This document shows, in pieces, positions 1 through 11,237 of a DNA stretch of 64,000 bases. The stretch's first letter is position 1; each line of letters opens with the position of its first letter. The stretch is taken from positions 32,008 to 96,007 of the forward strand of contig VFIW01000141.1 in assembly GCA_006386115.1 (NCBI GenBank). Reading direction: 5' to 3'. A program made the position numbers and the translations under genes. The notes below the pieces were generated by a model, which saw only the letters and a list, made by a program, of their open reading frames with translations, was not told where the DNA came from and did not search any database. Source of the DNA: Globisporangium splendens. Taxonomy: Eukaryota > Oomycota > Peronosporomycetes > Pythiales > Pythiaceae.

Positions 1-2
1 GG

Positions 3-2753
3 CTCGTGCACCGCCACGCGGTCGAGAGCGCCACGCCCGGCAGCTCGCGCTACTACCCGCCCAACTACACGAGTACGCAGGCCAAGCACCCGGCGCCGCC
101 CGTGCAGTCCGTCAAGCTCGAGGACCTCTCGCTCCACGTCGCGGCGCACCAGTACACGAGCAGCAGCACGGCTAGCTCGAGCGGCTACATGGGTGTGTAC
201 CCGCCGCAGAGCACCCGTGATCCGTACGTGAGTCAGCGTCGGCCGCCGCCCTCGCATCGCGATCACACACAGGCGCCGACCACGAACAGCACGCGGCCGA
301 CGCGCCAGAATGCTCCCCCGCCGTCGAATTATGTGCCAAGCAGCAGCCGAACGCATCGGCATCATCACCAGCAGCCCATGTCGCGACGCGAATACCGACA
401 GCAGTACCCGCCGGAGCTCCAGTACCGCAGCTCGTCGCGGAATCCGCACGCGTCCTCGCGTGGCCAGGAGCAGTACACAGGTGCACCGCTGTCCACGTCC
501 GCGCCGTTCCTCGTGTACTCGAGTTCGCACCACGCACCGCACGAGAAGAAACACGGACTCCAGAACCCGCCGACGTCCGCGATCGAGGTGCCGCCTGCGC
601 TCCAGCCTGCGCTCCAGCCTGCGAATCAGAAGAACCATCACCACCATCAACATCGTGATGAGAGCGAGAAAGAGGACAAGAAGGAAAAGAAGAGGGACGA
701 CTCGCCGCCGCCAGAGGCTCCGCCAGCGTCGGCCGTGCGCTCCACGATGGCGTCGGCGATGCGCTCGCCCGTGCAGCCGCCACCGAGCTCGCGCGTGCGG
801 TTTGAAGGGTACCCGTCGCCGCCCGAGAGCGAGGAAGCGCGCACCAAGCGCAAGGAGCACGAGGCCGAGAAGGCGAAAGAGCGACAGCGCGAGAAGGAGA
901 AGCAGCTCCGCGATGTGCTGCGTCAGGAACGACAGCGACGATCAGTCTCCAGAGATGCCGCCGATGCGCACGACCACATGGAGAAGGAGCAACGCGCGGA
1001 AGGAAGAGCGCGTCGAGGATCGTTGCCGGCGCCACCAAAGTCTGAGATCGACGTCTCGGCGTTTGAGCAGGCGGTGCTCGTGCTGCCAGTGTCCCCGTCG
1101 GGACGCACGCGTCGAAACAGCTTGGCTGCAGCGCCGCCAAAGTCGGCCATCCAGGTGTCGGCGTTTGACGAAGCGCCCGTGCGACGACGCAGCTCTGCGG
1201 CTGATGAGCATGCTGTCAAGCAGCAACAGGTTGAGGAACCAACAGCATCAAGTGGCGAGAAGCATGCTTCGAAGGCAGTCAAGCGCGACACAAGCAGCGA
1301 TGACGACGACTACCGGACGCCCCCGACGTCGCCGTCTTCAGGTGGATCGTCCTCAGAGCCAGGCTTCATGGTGACCACAAAGGAAGAAGCAAATGCCGCT
1401 GACGAAGTCCCCACGGAATCTGTGCTCCCGATCTCGGTGAAAGCGGTGAAGACGGATTACGACGACGCCATGCCGTTTGTGGCGTCCAACCAGCAGGATG
1501 AAGGCGGGTTGCGGTCGCCGTCCAAGGAGAAGAAGAAGCCGTTCCTCTCGATCTGGGACAACGACGACGAAGAAGCGATCATCTCAGCTTCTTTGTCCTC
1601 TCCTGCTTTATCGAAAGACAGGAACCAGAAGCCACAGTCTCCAGCGCACCATGAACCAGATCCGCGTATGTGGGCAATGCGAGACGATCCAGAAGAAGAA
1701 GAAGGAAAGCAAGTATCCAACCAAGAAGTAGAGGAAGAAGAAGAACAAGTGGCATCGCCAGTATTGGAGTTTAGCGATGATCCAATCTCCCCTGTTGAAG
1801 AAGCAGAGTCTGCCGTGGAAGCGCCGCCGCCACCGGTAAAAGAAGACAAGGTTGTCACAGAAGCAAGCTCCAACCAGGAGTTGTTGCCGGTGACAAAGCC
1901 ACCAGCAGTGTCGTCGCGCACGCCAGGAAGTCGCTCGAATCGCCCAGATCTGCGCTCGCGCATCAGCGCTGCGATCCAGGCGTTCAACGCTCCAGAAAAT
2001 GGTGAAGAAGGAGCAACAAAGTCGCCGCCAACGCGAATGCGATCACCTGTGACCGAACCACGCCAACCGCGTCCGTTGTCGCCCGCGCTGCCACCACCCT
2101 CGCGTCCATCGAACTCGTTCCTTTCCCAGCGTCCGCCAAACACGACGACAGCAGCAAGAGCGGGATCCATGACATCGTCATCGCTCCGTCCGACATTGAC
2201 GCCAACTGTGACGCGACCGAGACCGCCACTGCCTCCACCACCGTCGGCACACTCAGGATTGCCCGCACCTCCAACGACCCAGGGACGCCGACTGCGGCAC
2301 AAGGAGCCGCTGGAGCTTAAGCGACAGCTACCACCGCAGATCGGTGTGCTCGCGGGTCTCGCGAGCGGCCCCACGACGTTCACGCTCAACGAGTACGCGT
2401 TCTACGAGATCGAGTGGAAGGTCGGCGAGTTCGGCTTCTCTTTCCAGCGCGTGTACGCCGAGCCGGATCCGTACGACAGAGACCACGAAAACCAGTCGAG
2501 GGAGATGTACCTGCGCATGCTGCTCAACACGGACCGCAGCACGTGCAAGAGCTTCCGCGACGTGCATGTGGGCGACATTTTGATCCAGATCGGCGACACC
2601 AAGGTCTCGGACCTGGGCTTCGACTCGATTGGGGTGCGGGACTCGGGGTCGGCGCTCACCAAGTACTTCACGGAGCTGCGCATGCAGACGCCCATGCGGC
2701 TCGTGTTCCAGCGGACCGAGGTCATGGACTGGGAGGGCGGCGTCGAGTTATAG
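3..2753 (+). CDS. Large disordered protein with C-terminal PDZ-like domain (5' partial)
   Basis: The reading frame is open from the window edge to a TAG at 2751 and no convincing ATG start is present, so the gene is cut at its 5' end. About 915 residues are visible. Most is low-complexity Ser/Pro/Gln/His-rich sequence with a charged helical stretch near residues 275-315 and long acidic runs. The last 150 residues are different: a globular segment with the pattern VGEFGFSFQRVY, then VGDILIQIGDTKVSDLG, which fits a PDZ or PDZ-like fold (carboxylate-loop-like GFSF and a GD.L..I core). A scaffold or adaptor role in the cytoplasm or at a membrane is an inference. Two copies of an RRxSL-x-APPKS-x-I-x-VSAF motif lie near residues 336-390. 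Confidence 0.8.
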   Translation, partial: LVHRHAVESATPGSSRYYPPNYTSTQAKHPAPPVQSVKLEDLSLHVAAHQYTSSSTASSSGYMGVYPPQSTRDPYVSQRRPPPSHRDHTQAPTTNSTRPTRQNAPPPSNYVPSSSRTHRHHHQQPMSRREYRQQYPPELQYRSSSRNPHASSRGQEQYTGAPLSTSAPFLVYSSSHHAPHEKKHGLQNPPTSAIEVPPALQPALQPANQKNHHHHQHRDESEKEDKKEKKRDDSPPPEAPPASAVRSTMASAMRSPVQPPPSSRVRFEGYPSPPESEEARTKRKEHEAEKAKERQREKEKQLRDVLRQERQRRSVSRDAADAHDHMEKEQRAEGRARRGSLPAPPKSEIDVSAFEQAVLVLPVSPSGRTRRNSLAAAPPKSAIQVSAFDEAPVRRRSSAADEHAVKQQQVEEPTASSGEKHASKAVKRDTSSDDDDYRTPPTSPSSGGSSSEPGFMVTTKEEANAADEVPTESVLPISVKAVKTDYDDAMPFVASNQQDEGGLRSPSKEKKKPFLSIWDNDDEEAIISASLSSPALSKDRNQKPQSPAHHEPDPRMWAMRDDPEEEEGKQVSNQEVEEEEEQVASPVLEFSDDPISPVEEAESAVEAPPPPVKEDKVVTEASSNQELLPVTKPPAVSSRTPGSRSNRPDLRSRISAAIQAFNAPENGEEGATKSPPTRMRSPVTEPRQPRPLSPALPPPSRPSNSFLSQRPPNTTTAARAGSMTSSSLRPTLTPTVTRPRPPLPPPPSAHSGLPAPPTTQGRRLRHKEPLELKRQLPPQIGVLAGLASGPTTFTLNEYAFYEIEWKVGEFGFSFQRVYAEPDPYDRDHENQSREMYLRMLLNTDRSTCKSFRDVHVGDILIQIGDTKVSDLGFDSIGVRDSGSALTKYFTELRMQTPMRLVFQRTEVMDWEGGVEL

Positions 2754-3971
2754 GCTTCGCTATGAGGGAGTGAAGAACTCAAGCGGGGAATGAGGTGTTG
2801 GCGTGATACATGTTGCCTGGTACCTTGATACCTTGGCAGCAACTTTTATCTTTATGGAGAGTATTTTTTAGGCAAAATTGGACGATGGGAGCAAGAAAGT
2901 AAATTGACAAAACAGGATGCGTGTGAATGATTTTCTAGCAAAACCAAGCACTTTTGGTGATAACAACTCCAAGAAAATATTGCGACCAACACTGATGCTG
3001 CTTGTTATGAAGACTGCTACAGCAGCAGTAACAGTGGTATATATATATGGAGCCAATGCACCAATGCACTCCAGACACGAATATGCAATGGCGTGTGTCG
3101 TCCATGCTTTTCTCAAAACAGCTTGTAGACTTTCTTTACAAAGCTGTCGTCAACTGTGCAAATCTTGTCGAGTCTGTTGCTTCGCGCATCTTCTTGAAGC
3201 CGTCGCCACGCACGAAATCCGGCGCTCCGAACGCGGACATAACCGACATCTTCGCGTGCGTGGCGGCGGTTCAAAAAGACACGTGAGCGTCAGCATGCAG
3301 CAGCGTTTGTATTCATGGGACCTTGCAATGGTGGCTGCACGATGGATTTGGCGTTTTGCATCTGCACACAATGGACACTTGCCGTCTTTTGACACAAATT
3401 TAAAGCTGATTGTCCTAGAAATGTTGTAGGTTCAGACCAAAGTGTGTAGTTCTTGTGTGAAATTCTGATTTGTTTTCAGAGGTAGTTGTAGGAGTGTTTG
3501 TAGGTCAACCTTGAAAGAAACAAAGAAGTGCAGCCATTTTGTGAATGCAAATTTGAAGAAGTCTGCTTTTGTTGCAGATCAACCTGAAAAGCAAAAGAGA
3601 AAGCGCTGATTCTTTGTCAACATTTTGCCAGACATGGCATCCGACTCGCCCACAAATGAGAAGCATGCCCAACTTTCTACGTCTCCAATTCCAAAGCTCC
3701 TGGCAATAGAGGCAACGCTGTGTAGATATCTAGGTCATGCTGCGGCATAGTACAATGGAGAGAACGCAGAGGGTGTACGATGATGGCCACAGATTGAAAA
3801 TGCCTAGTCAGGTCAGCACCAAACTGCCAAGCATTTCTTTCCACGCGGCGACGCCAATGATTTCGATCGCATCTCTTTCCACAGAGACACTGCTTTGCAC
3901 TTCAAAAGCGACTGCGATTGGCTCACACACTTTTCAGACGATATCCGAGTCACTGTTGCTGCCTGACCATC
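2754..3971. other. Intergenic, no gene seen
   Basis: This stretch follows the PDZ-like gene and precedes the first secreted-protein gene. Codon patterns in the short ORFs here look random and no RNA gene or repeat was recognised. Confidence 0.5.
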
Positions 3972-4760
3972 ATGACCCGAGGATGTCCGAGGCGAAGACA
4001 GCGAGCGAAGATCCACTTGTCACTTGGTGTAGCACTGCTGGTACAGCTCACGGGGTTGTGCTACGCGCAAGAGTTCAATCAGCAAGCCCATCTGAACAGC
4101 TACCAGTCACTACAGAACCTGAGAGAAGACGAGAGGTTGGTGACAGAAGCAGTTACAGACCCGAGTGCTTCACGACCAGATAGCCTCCGTGTTGGTGTTC
4201 ATCGCGATGTTCCGCGTCGGATGGCATACGATGCAGCACAAGGTTCGAATCGCGAGCCTTCAGAGGATGCGTTTCCGCCGCCGCCTCGATCATCTCTCTA
4301 AGCGCTTCACGACCCGAGCCAGCGATTTTGCCTAGAAGCGGATCAGAGAGAGGTTGGCACAAGCTTTTCCGGATCACATGTTATTTCATCCGCTGTGTCG
4401 GCTTCGAAAGACTCGGACAGTAGGGGCGATGGACCAGGAGCAGCTTCCAATGCGTCACAAGATGCTGGATTAATGTCAGATGGCGACTGGACGACTCCTT
4501 CCTCATCAATCGATGGCTCCAAAACAGCGCCAGCACCAACAGCAGCAACGGTGGGAATGATCTCATCACTATCTGCTGGTGATGATAGGTCAACTTCAGC
4601 AGCCAATACAACGACTACGCCGCATCCGAGCTCGGGCAACAGGTTGTCGACACCAGTGATCGCGGGAATCGTGACGGGATGCGTGGCTGCTCTCGTCGCT
4701 GTCGCCGTCGTCATCGTGCTCGACAAGCAACACCTTGAGGAGCGCCGGCAAGAGGAGTAG
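3972..4760 (+). pseudogene. Secreted type I membrane protein gene with one in-frame stop
   Basis: The ATG at 3972 gives a basic N-terminus and a hydrophobic core (LSLGVALLVQLTGLCYA), a clear signal peptide with likely cleavage near residue 32. The mature part begins EFNQQ and has QNLR at residues 48-51 directly followed by EDER, resembling the QXLR-dEER variant of oomycete RXLR effectors. The frame stops at TAA 4299-4301 after 109 codons. It then stays open in the same frame for 152 more codons, giving a Ser/Thr-rich stalk, a hydrophobic segment (TPVIAGIVTGCVAALVAVAV) and a short charged tail with LEERRQEE. An N-terminal signal and a C-terminal membrane anchor in one frame argue that both parts were one gene, so I read it as a nonsense-broken gene. 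Truncated secretion of the first 109 residues remains possible. Confidence 0.6.
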
Positions 4761-5337
4761 ATGTTTTTCGCTGATCTCAAGGGCAACGACCGAGGCGCCT
4801 ACCCCGATGCCTTGTACTTGGCCATGTAGCTATGTATCGTCTATTGTATCGCATCCAACGTTGCAGCTTTTGGCTTTGACTTCTGAATCGGTCGGCTGTG
4901 GATTCCACATAAACGTGACTGCTCTTTGTGCGCGCCTAAGGTCTTCTCCATGTACAGAATGCTCAGCAACCACGCGACAAACCAGGAGGATCAATCAGCA
5001 GCAACTGCCCAAAAGATCTGGGCTTGGTTCTGGGAGCACTCACCACTCCCCTTCCACTGCCTCGAGTGGGTTTCGCCGTTGCCGATGTATCTGTCCATTT
5101 AATCGCGCACAGCAGTAACACAAGATCGTCCTCCCAACCGCAGAGCCGCGAGTGAGCAATTAGAAATGGACGGAAGAGTCACGACGGACTGGACGCGGCG
5201 CGCGTGACTCGTCAGAACGTCGTTGTTGCTGGGGACGAATGAGACCTTTTGGCTCACACAAACAGAATCGATTCCATCAGGTCACGCGAGGCTTGGAGGG
5301 AACGCGGCAACGAACGCGCTCGAACTAAAACAGTGCC
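4761..5337. other. Intergenic between the two secreted-protein genes
   Basis: The stretch separates two broken secreted-protein genes on the same strand. No further coding signal is convincing. Confidence 0.4.
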
Positions 5338-6108
5338 ATGATCGCGTCGGCGCGATGGCGCGTGCTTGTCGTTGCAGCTGCCACGGTGTGCATGCAGTTT
5401 TCATGCGCAAAGAGCCGCGTTCACGTGTTTGAAGCAGCAACCGAACTGAATGAGCGACAGGATAATAATCCTTCGCTGCGTACACGCGATCCAAATGCGA
5501 GTACAGTATGGTGTCCAACTTCTCCGCAGTAGTACGCTTCTGTGGACACGGAGGAAACGCGGTGGAAGCCGAGGAAGCCCACGCCTGTGTCTGGCGTTGA
5601 CACCTACTCGACCCAAGAAGAAGACGGTAAGGATGCACCATGGCGACCAATCAAGTCAACACGCGTACCTCGGAAGGATCGATACAAGGACCGCCATACG
5701 CGACCGTGGGAGCCGTTGAAGCCAAGACGGCAGCACCGCTCGGACTATTCCAAGGACAACGAGAGCCCGTATGAAGACTCTTCTGTGTCGCCGTTGGAGT
5801 ACGAGTACGAATCCGAAGACGCATCAAGCGATGGGTACGGATCCGAAGCTTCGGCAGCCTCCTCGTCGTCTTTTGACAAATCCAACGACGGAGTGGATTT
5901 TTTGCCGACCCGGTCGAGTCTGGCGTTTCCGAAGCTGCGTACACTGCCATGTAGTTCATGCGTACGCCACCCACGTTTTCCTTTCGTTTCTCTCTCTTTA
6001 TATCGCACTCAAGGTATGCAGGAAAGACCTCTTCAAGTCGTGAGAACGCCTATCACCTTCGTTTTGTGCCGCCTATCACAAAGTAGCTCGAAGCGCCGCT
6101 GCATATAG
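5338..6108 (+). pseudogene. Secreted Trp/Pro-repeat protein gene with one in-frame stop
   Basis: The ATG at 5338 starts a signal peptide (RWRVLVVAAATVCMQFSCA). The frame reaches TAG at 5530-5532 after 64 codons, then stays open to a TAG at 6106-6108. The downstream part has three related units: RWKPRKPT, PWRPIKST and PWEPLKPR, separated by charged linkers. An acidic Ser/Tyr/Glu-rich region follows (SPYEDSSVSPLEYEYESEDA). Coding character fades after about 5955, so the true end may lie earlier. A short intron removing the stop was tried: the pyrimidine-rich AG at 5528-5529 is a fair acceptor, but no donor restores the frame. No homologue is recognised. It sits 0.6 kb from another secreted-protein gene with the same kind of lesion. 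Confidence 0.5.
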
Positions 6109-6217
6109 ATAGACAAGGCATACCATGACACATAGCAGATGCGGAAAAATGCGTGCATTACCTTTTGTTGTTTTGATTCACTCTTCACCGTCTTTTTACC
6201 TGCTCGTTAGACTTGCA

Positions 6218-9200
6218 CTAGAAGCCGCCAAGCACACCATTGAGTGTATCACTGATTGAATACATGCGCCGTCGTTCGTGCTTGACCCGACCGATGCCCA
6301 CGCTCTGGCCCCCACTAGCATGCGCCATGAGACCTCTGGACCCCCCGTCGTTCAGATTTTGCTTGGATTTGCTGCCTCGCTTCTCATAGAAAAACACGTC
6401 GTTCACGACACGGTCGAGTGCCGAGTAGATATGGCTCGGGACGACAATGCTGGAGATTGTGCGGAAAAGCTCGTCCTCGGGTACGCGCGCATACCACAGA
6501 TCCTGGTACAGCAGGTTTTTCTGGATCATCGGCATCGCTTCGTCGATCTCGGCTTTCAGCAGGTCTCCCTGGAGCAGCTCGTGGATCGCCATCGCAGTGC
6601 GGAACAAGAAGACCGTGCCATCAAGCAGGAAATTGTCAAACACGCGGACCGCGAGCTCCAGTGGCAGAACTTGGAGAAACAGTGTCTGGAACCAGTTCAT
6701 GAGGTACATCGAGCACGAAATGCCGATGTTTCCCATATGCTGGTGCAGCGCTGGGAGCCGCGCACTCAAGAATTCGTCAAAGAGTGTGTAGTACACTCCA
6801 GAGAGCTCCGCATCCAGCAGATAGAACGTAAACAAGTGCTCGTTCACCATCAAGTTTGCCAAGCACTGGAACGTCAAGTAGCGATCGTGCGGCATGTGGA
6901 GACACAGCATCGCGGCCAGATACGACATACCCTGGATGTAGCCGAGATCGGGGCGATAGCACGCGTATGTCTCGAGCACCTCAAGCAGAAATTCGTAGTA
7001 CGGGCCACTTGCATCAAACAGCTTGAGCGACGGGAATGTCCGAGGGAGGTCTGTGTCAATGAGCGCAAGACTATGCTCTCGGCCAATCACATTTGGTGCA
7101 CCAGCCTCTCGTTCCTGCTTGTACGCGATCGCTCTCCGCCGGTAGATCTGGTACATCTCTGGCGTGATCTTGAGCTTGTTGCCGATCGCGAGCGGCCACA
7201 CCTTGGCGCGAATCGACGGCGGGATGCCCTGGCGCCACATCGAGTGCGCGAGCGGGGTGTCCTTGCTCTCTTCCCAGTCCCGCAGAATGCGTGTGCGCCA
7301 CAATTTCTTGGCACGCCGAAGCTCTTCTTCTTTTTCATGGATCGTCTCTCGCTTCTCAGGTTCCAAGCTGTACGAAATCTTTGGCGTCAGAGCCTCATTC
7401 GTTGGGGTTGTGGACCAGTCGTTGGGACTCGTCGACGCAGAGATGACGGCAATGTTCAACGGAGCGGGCAAATCGGCGCCATTGCCAAATCTCGCAAGTT
7501 GACCAGGTTGGGTCGCTGACAAATGCACCTTATGCGACGGCACCACCGCTTCTTGGTCGACTTCCAGCGTGATCGTGTACTTGTGGCCACATGCCACGAC
7601 CAGCTCACGATCGGGAGCAAAGCAGTCCACTCGGTCCGGAGTATCCTTGTTTGCTGTATGGCCAAGCCCACATGCGCCGTACATGTTGAGACCCCAAGAA
7701 AACATCACGCGCGTTTCTGTTGTCACCACCGAATGGAATGCGCCGCAGTACACGCGCATGATTCGATCAGGAGAGTTCAGCACTGAGCTAAAATCCACGA
7801 GTTCCGGCACGGGCTGGTACACGATTCCTCGTCCCAGTTGTCCATATTCGCCGAGTCCCCACGAGTACACCTCGCCCTTGGATGTCAACGCAAGTGTATG
7901 AGTGTACCCACACGCGATATCAATGATGTGCGAGTCCAGCAGCTTTTCGATATTCCGAGGCACGAGTTGATCTTTGTCCAAGTAGCCAAGACCGCACTGC
8001 CCTTCACCTTGTTTCCCCCAAGAAAAAACACTGCCATCGTGTCCCAGTGCAGCAGTAAAATTCCATCCACAGACCACATGCACAATCGCGGTCTCACGAG
8101 GGAATGACGTGACTTCGTGCGGTGTATCTCGCCACTTGTTGTCGCCGAGTCCTAGTCGGCCATTGCGTCCTCGTCCAAATGTAAACACTTTGTTCTTATC
8201 GGTCAATGCAGCAGTGTGTGCTCCTCCGCAGCTTGCATGAACCACTCGCTCACGCAATAGGCTCATAATCTTTCGTGGCACTGCACGATCACGCATATCT
8301 CCATGTCCAAGCCGTCCATCTTCACCACTTCCCCAAGTGTACAACTCGCCAACTTCCGTGATACCGACCGAATGCTGCGCACCGCATGCCACTTTGATGA
8401 TTTTGGTGCGGTGCAACGCTTTCTCCAACGCAAACTCTTCGACGAGGCGCGGCACCAGGAAGCTACTCACATGCCCTCGCTTGTACGCCTTTTTCTCTTC
8501 GTTATCACCGTAACTGTACACGTCGCCCGTATCTGTCAAATACAATAGATGCTCGCCTCCACACGCGATTTGGATGATTGATTGTCCATTCAGAAGTGAT
8601 ACCTGCTTTGGACGAAGCACTAGAGGCGTTCCAGTCTCTGTGCTTGGTGGCCGCCCCCACACCCAGACTCGAGTAGAATGCTCATTGTCGTCTTGACCAT
8701 TGTCGATTGCATTTTCGTTCTGCTCCGTGGTCTCCAATGTCAATTCATCATCACGATGAGCTTGCTGGGAATCCTCCGGCGTAGACGGATCGCGTTCTTG
8801 CTCGCTTGAGTGCTCTTCCTCTAGAGCATCTTCTTTCTGATCGTCATCCTTTGCTGCTTCCACTTCGGTTGCATCGTCATGGCTCGCACTTTCCTGTACA
8901 GGGTCGGACGGCTTTTTCACAGCTTCCTTTTCATGCTCTTTGACAGGTGTCACCGACTCAAACGGATGCATCTTGGTCTGCATGGCGCTCAACAACGCAT
9001 TCTGGATTTTGATCAGAGCAGTCATACTTTCCTGCACATCCTCCTTGATTTTCTGGTGCAGCGCGTCTCGTTCCTGGAGAAGCCCGCGAACACTCACGTT
9101 CTCAGCATGCCATGCATTCGCGCCAGCGCCTCCCTCTGGTCTCATATTTGCAAGCCGCGTCCAGTACGAGTGCTTCACCTCGGGGAGGACACCTCGAACC

Positions 9201-10510
9201 AGTGCTTCAAGAGGTGCGAGCACGTTTTCGTCACACTTGTGCTCAAACTCGGGCTGGAGCTCCCCCATCATCCTATTGTACACGCTCGCGAGTCGTGTGG
9301 GGTGATACCGATTCAGTGCCTTCGCATCTTCCTGTTCTCCGTTCTGCTTGTCACGTAGGGTTGTTTCTGCTTCCGATCCCAGTTCGCCCACTGGCGCCAA
9401 CCCAGCGTTCTCATCATTGCTGCTCACTTTGGGTGTGGGTGTATTGAAGAGCGACATGTCCCCAACGCGCTTGTACTCATCGACAACGGCACTCGCAGCA
9501 ACCCACCACGAGTTCGTCGCGCGAGTGTACGCCTTGACACAGTTCCACAGCGCATTCAGGTTTCCTTCGGCCTGCAGGATCTCATTCCGGAACTGGTTCG
9601 AAGTATCGAGCCTCACGTCCACGAGCTCCTCGTCGTCGTCGTCGTCGCCGCCAAACTCAACTCCGTCTGTACCTTCAGCAGCCATGCCAACGTCTTCGCT
9701 GTCCGTCACGCTGTCAATATCTTGCCACGTACTGCGTCGCGCGTCATGCGAGCGCGTCGATTCCAGGTTGCCAAAGCTACTACTCACGGACGAACTGCGC
9801 GACAGCGTGTATGAGAACGCTGCGCCAGTCGATGCCGAGCCAGAAGCAGACTGCACGCCGTGCAGGATCGTGGGTTTCGCCCACTCTGGGATCGTCTTGA
9901 CTGCCGCAGGCGGGCGGTTGCGGTGGTGCGCGATGAAGTCGTAGAAGATCTGCATGTCGAGACCGGCGCTCGAGTTCACGTCGTGGTGCATGCCTTCGTC
10001 AAATTGGCGGCGCAGATGCATAAACACATGGCTCATGAACACTTGCAGCCCCTCGAAGCGTTGCTTCAGCTGCTCGTCCGTGAGCGGGAACACCTGGAGC
10101 GCGTACTTGGGCGGCAACCCCACGGCCGGATGGAAGTGCAACTTGGTCGACAGCCCCGCGATCTGCGAATAGCGTCTGCTCGTCCCTCAATCGCATCCAT
10201 ACACACACACACGCATAATTCACACACAGTTCACATGCAGATGCATACACACAGCGCGTATCTCGTTAGCATTTGACCCATTCTGCATACGACAAGAGCT
10301 TGTGAACGGCAAGTTGAAGCCCGCAATGCTGGCAAGCGGATCTTCTCGGATGATATGGCGCACGTACCTATAGATGAGGAAGTGCGAGGACGTGGTCGTG
10401 ACCTGCAGCACGTAGGCGAGGAAGTGCTTGTGCGTGCGCGGGTGCTGCGCCTGGTAGAAGCCCAGCATCTGCACGTCCGCGAGCAGCCCGAAGCCGAAGC
10501 CGCCTCCCAT
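6218..10510 (-). CDS. PX-RCC1-TBC domain protein (putative RabGAP)
   Basis: Two exons: 10510-10368 and 10175-6218, with a 192-bp intron (GT at 10367, AG at 10176). The splice joins HFLIYR to RYSQIAGL in frame. The protein has 1366 residues. The N-terminal 130 residues form a PX domain, with the phosphoinositide-binding RRYSQ region and the proline-rich LPPKY loop. A long linker with acidic stretches follows. Seven RCC1-type repeats lie at about 540-910 (such as YTWGSGEDGRLGHGD and FTFGRGRNGRLGLGD). A TBC domain occupies about 1010-1260, with the arginine-finger motif IDTDLPRT and the glutamine-finger motif YIQGMSYL. By family knowledge the TBC domain speeds GTP hydrolysis on a Rab, and PX would recruit the protein to endosomal membranes. 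Both catalytic fingers are intact. The substrate Rab is unknown. Confidence 0.88.
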
Positions 10511-11237
10511 TTTGGCTTTTGCGCTGACGACGAGAATGCAGAATGACGACTGGACTCAGACAGAACAAATCAGGGGACTCAGTTGTTTTGGCACTGGGTA
10601 AAATGGAACTGCGGGTTTACGAGAAAGAGGACAGGGCAATATTGCCATGGGGCAAATGAGACAACTTGGGTCAAACGCGGAAGACTCGAGAGGTGCGACC
10701 TGCAGCGGTATATGTTACCCGTTCAACTTTGCCAGGATTGCTTTCTAGCAGCATGTTATGATAAGATGAGATATTGGGACTTGAGAAAAGCCGCTGCAGC
10801 AGTGCTCATGCCTCCGTGGCTTGCTGCTCGTCTGTCGCTACCTCGTTAGCCGCACAAATGTGTACTTTCGGGTGTAAGAGCAATTGGAAAGAGCATGCAA
10901 GTGCGTGCGAACTTGAAGTTGCCAGCCACTCTGGTCTCAGATTTAGACTGGCAGTTGTTCCCATAGTTTGACAGTGATGAAAGCAACTCCGACTTGCGCA
11001 CGAAGTGGATAGGACAATAATTACACTCTATAGGGAAGCTAACGGTATATATCGAATTGGGTCAAATATGGGCAATTGCGTTTCGTCATTTTGGTATGGC
11101 CCACACTACCCGTAAATACTACTCGTGCTTGTTTCGACAACACCAAAGTGTGCGCCACAAACGATCCGAGTGTCAATAGTAGTCCGCTTCGGCAAGGATG
11201 CCTGCACTTGCGCATTCCCACTCTAGACAAGGCCGTG
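10511..11237. other. Intergenic, no gene seen
   Basis: The stretch lies between the 5' end of the PX-RCC1-TBC gene (minus strand) and the transporter relic (plus strand). It should hold the promoter of the former. No clear motif is distinguished. Confidence 0.4.

Noticed and set aside
172..1140. Long minus-strand frame opposite the first gene
   Set aside because: It mirrors the codon bias of the plus-strand PDZ-like gene and has no recognisable features.
2917..3429. 170-codon frame between the first two genes
   Set aside because: Composition looks random and no motif, signal peptide or splice structure supports it.
6278..7519. 413-codon plus-strand frame opposite the TBC region
   Set aside because: The minus-strand frame encodes clear TBC and RCC1 domains, so this is an antisense shadow.
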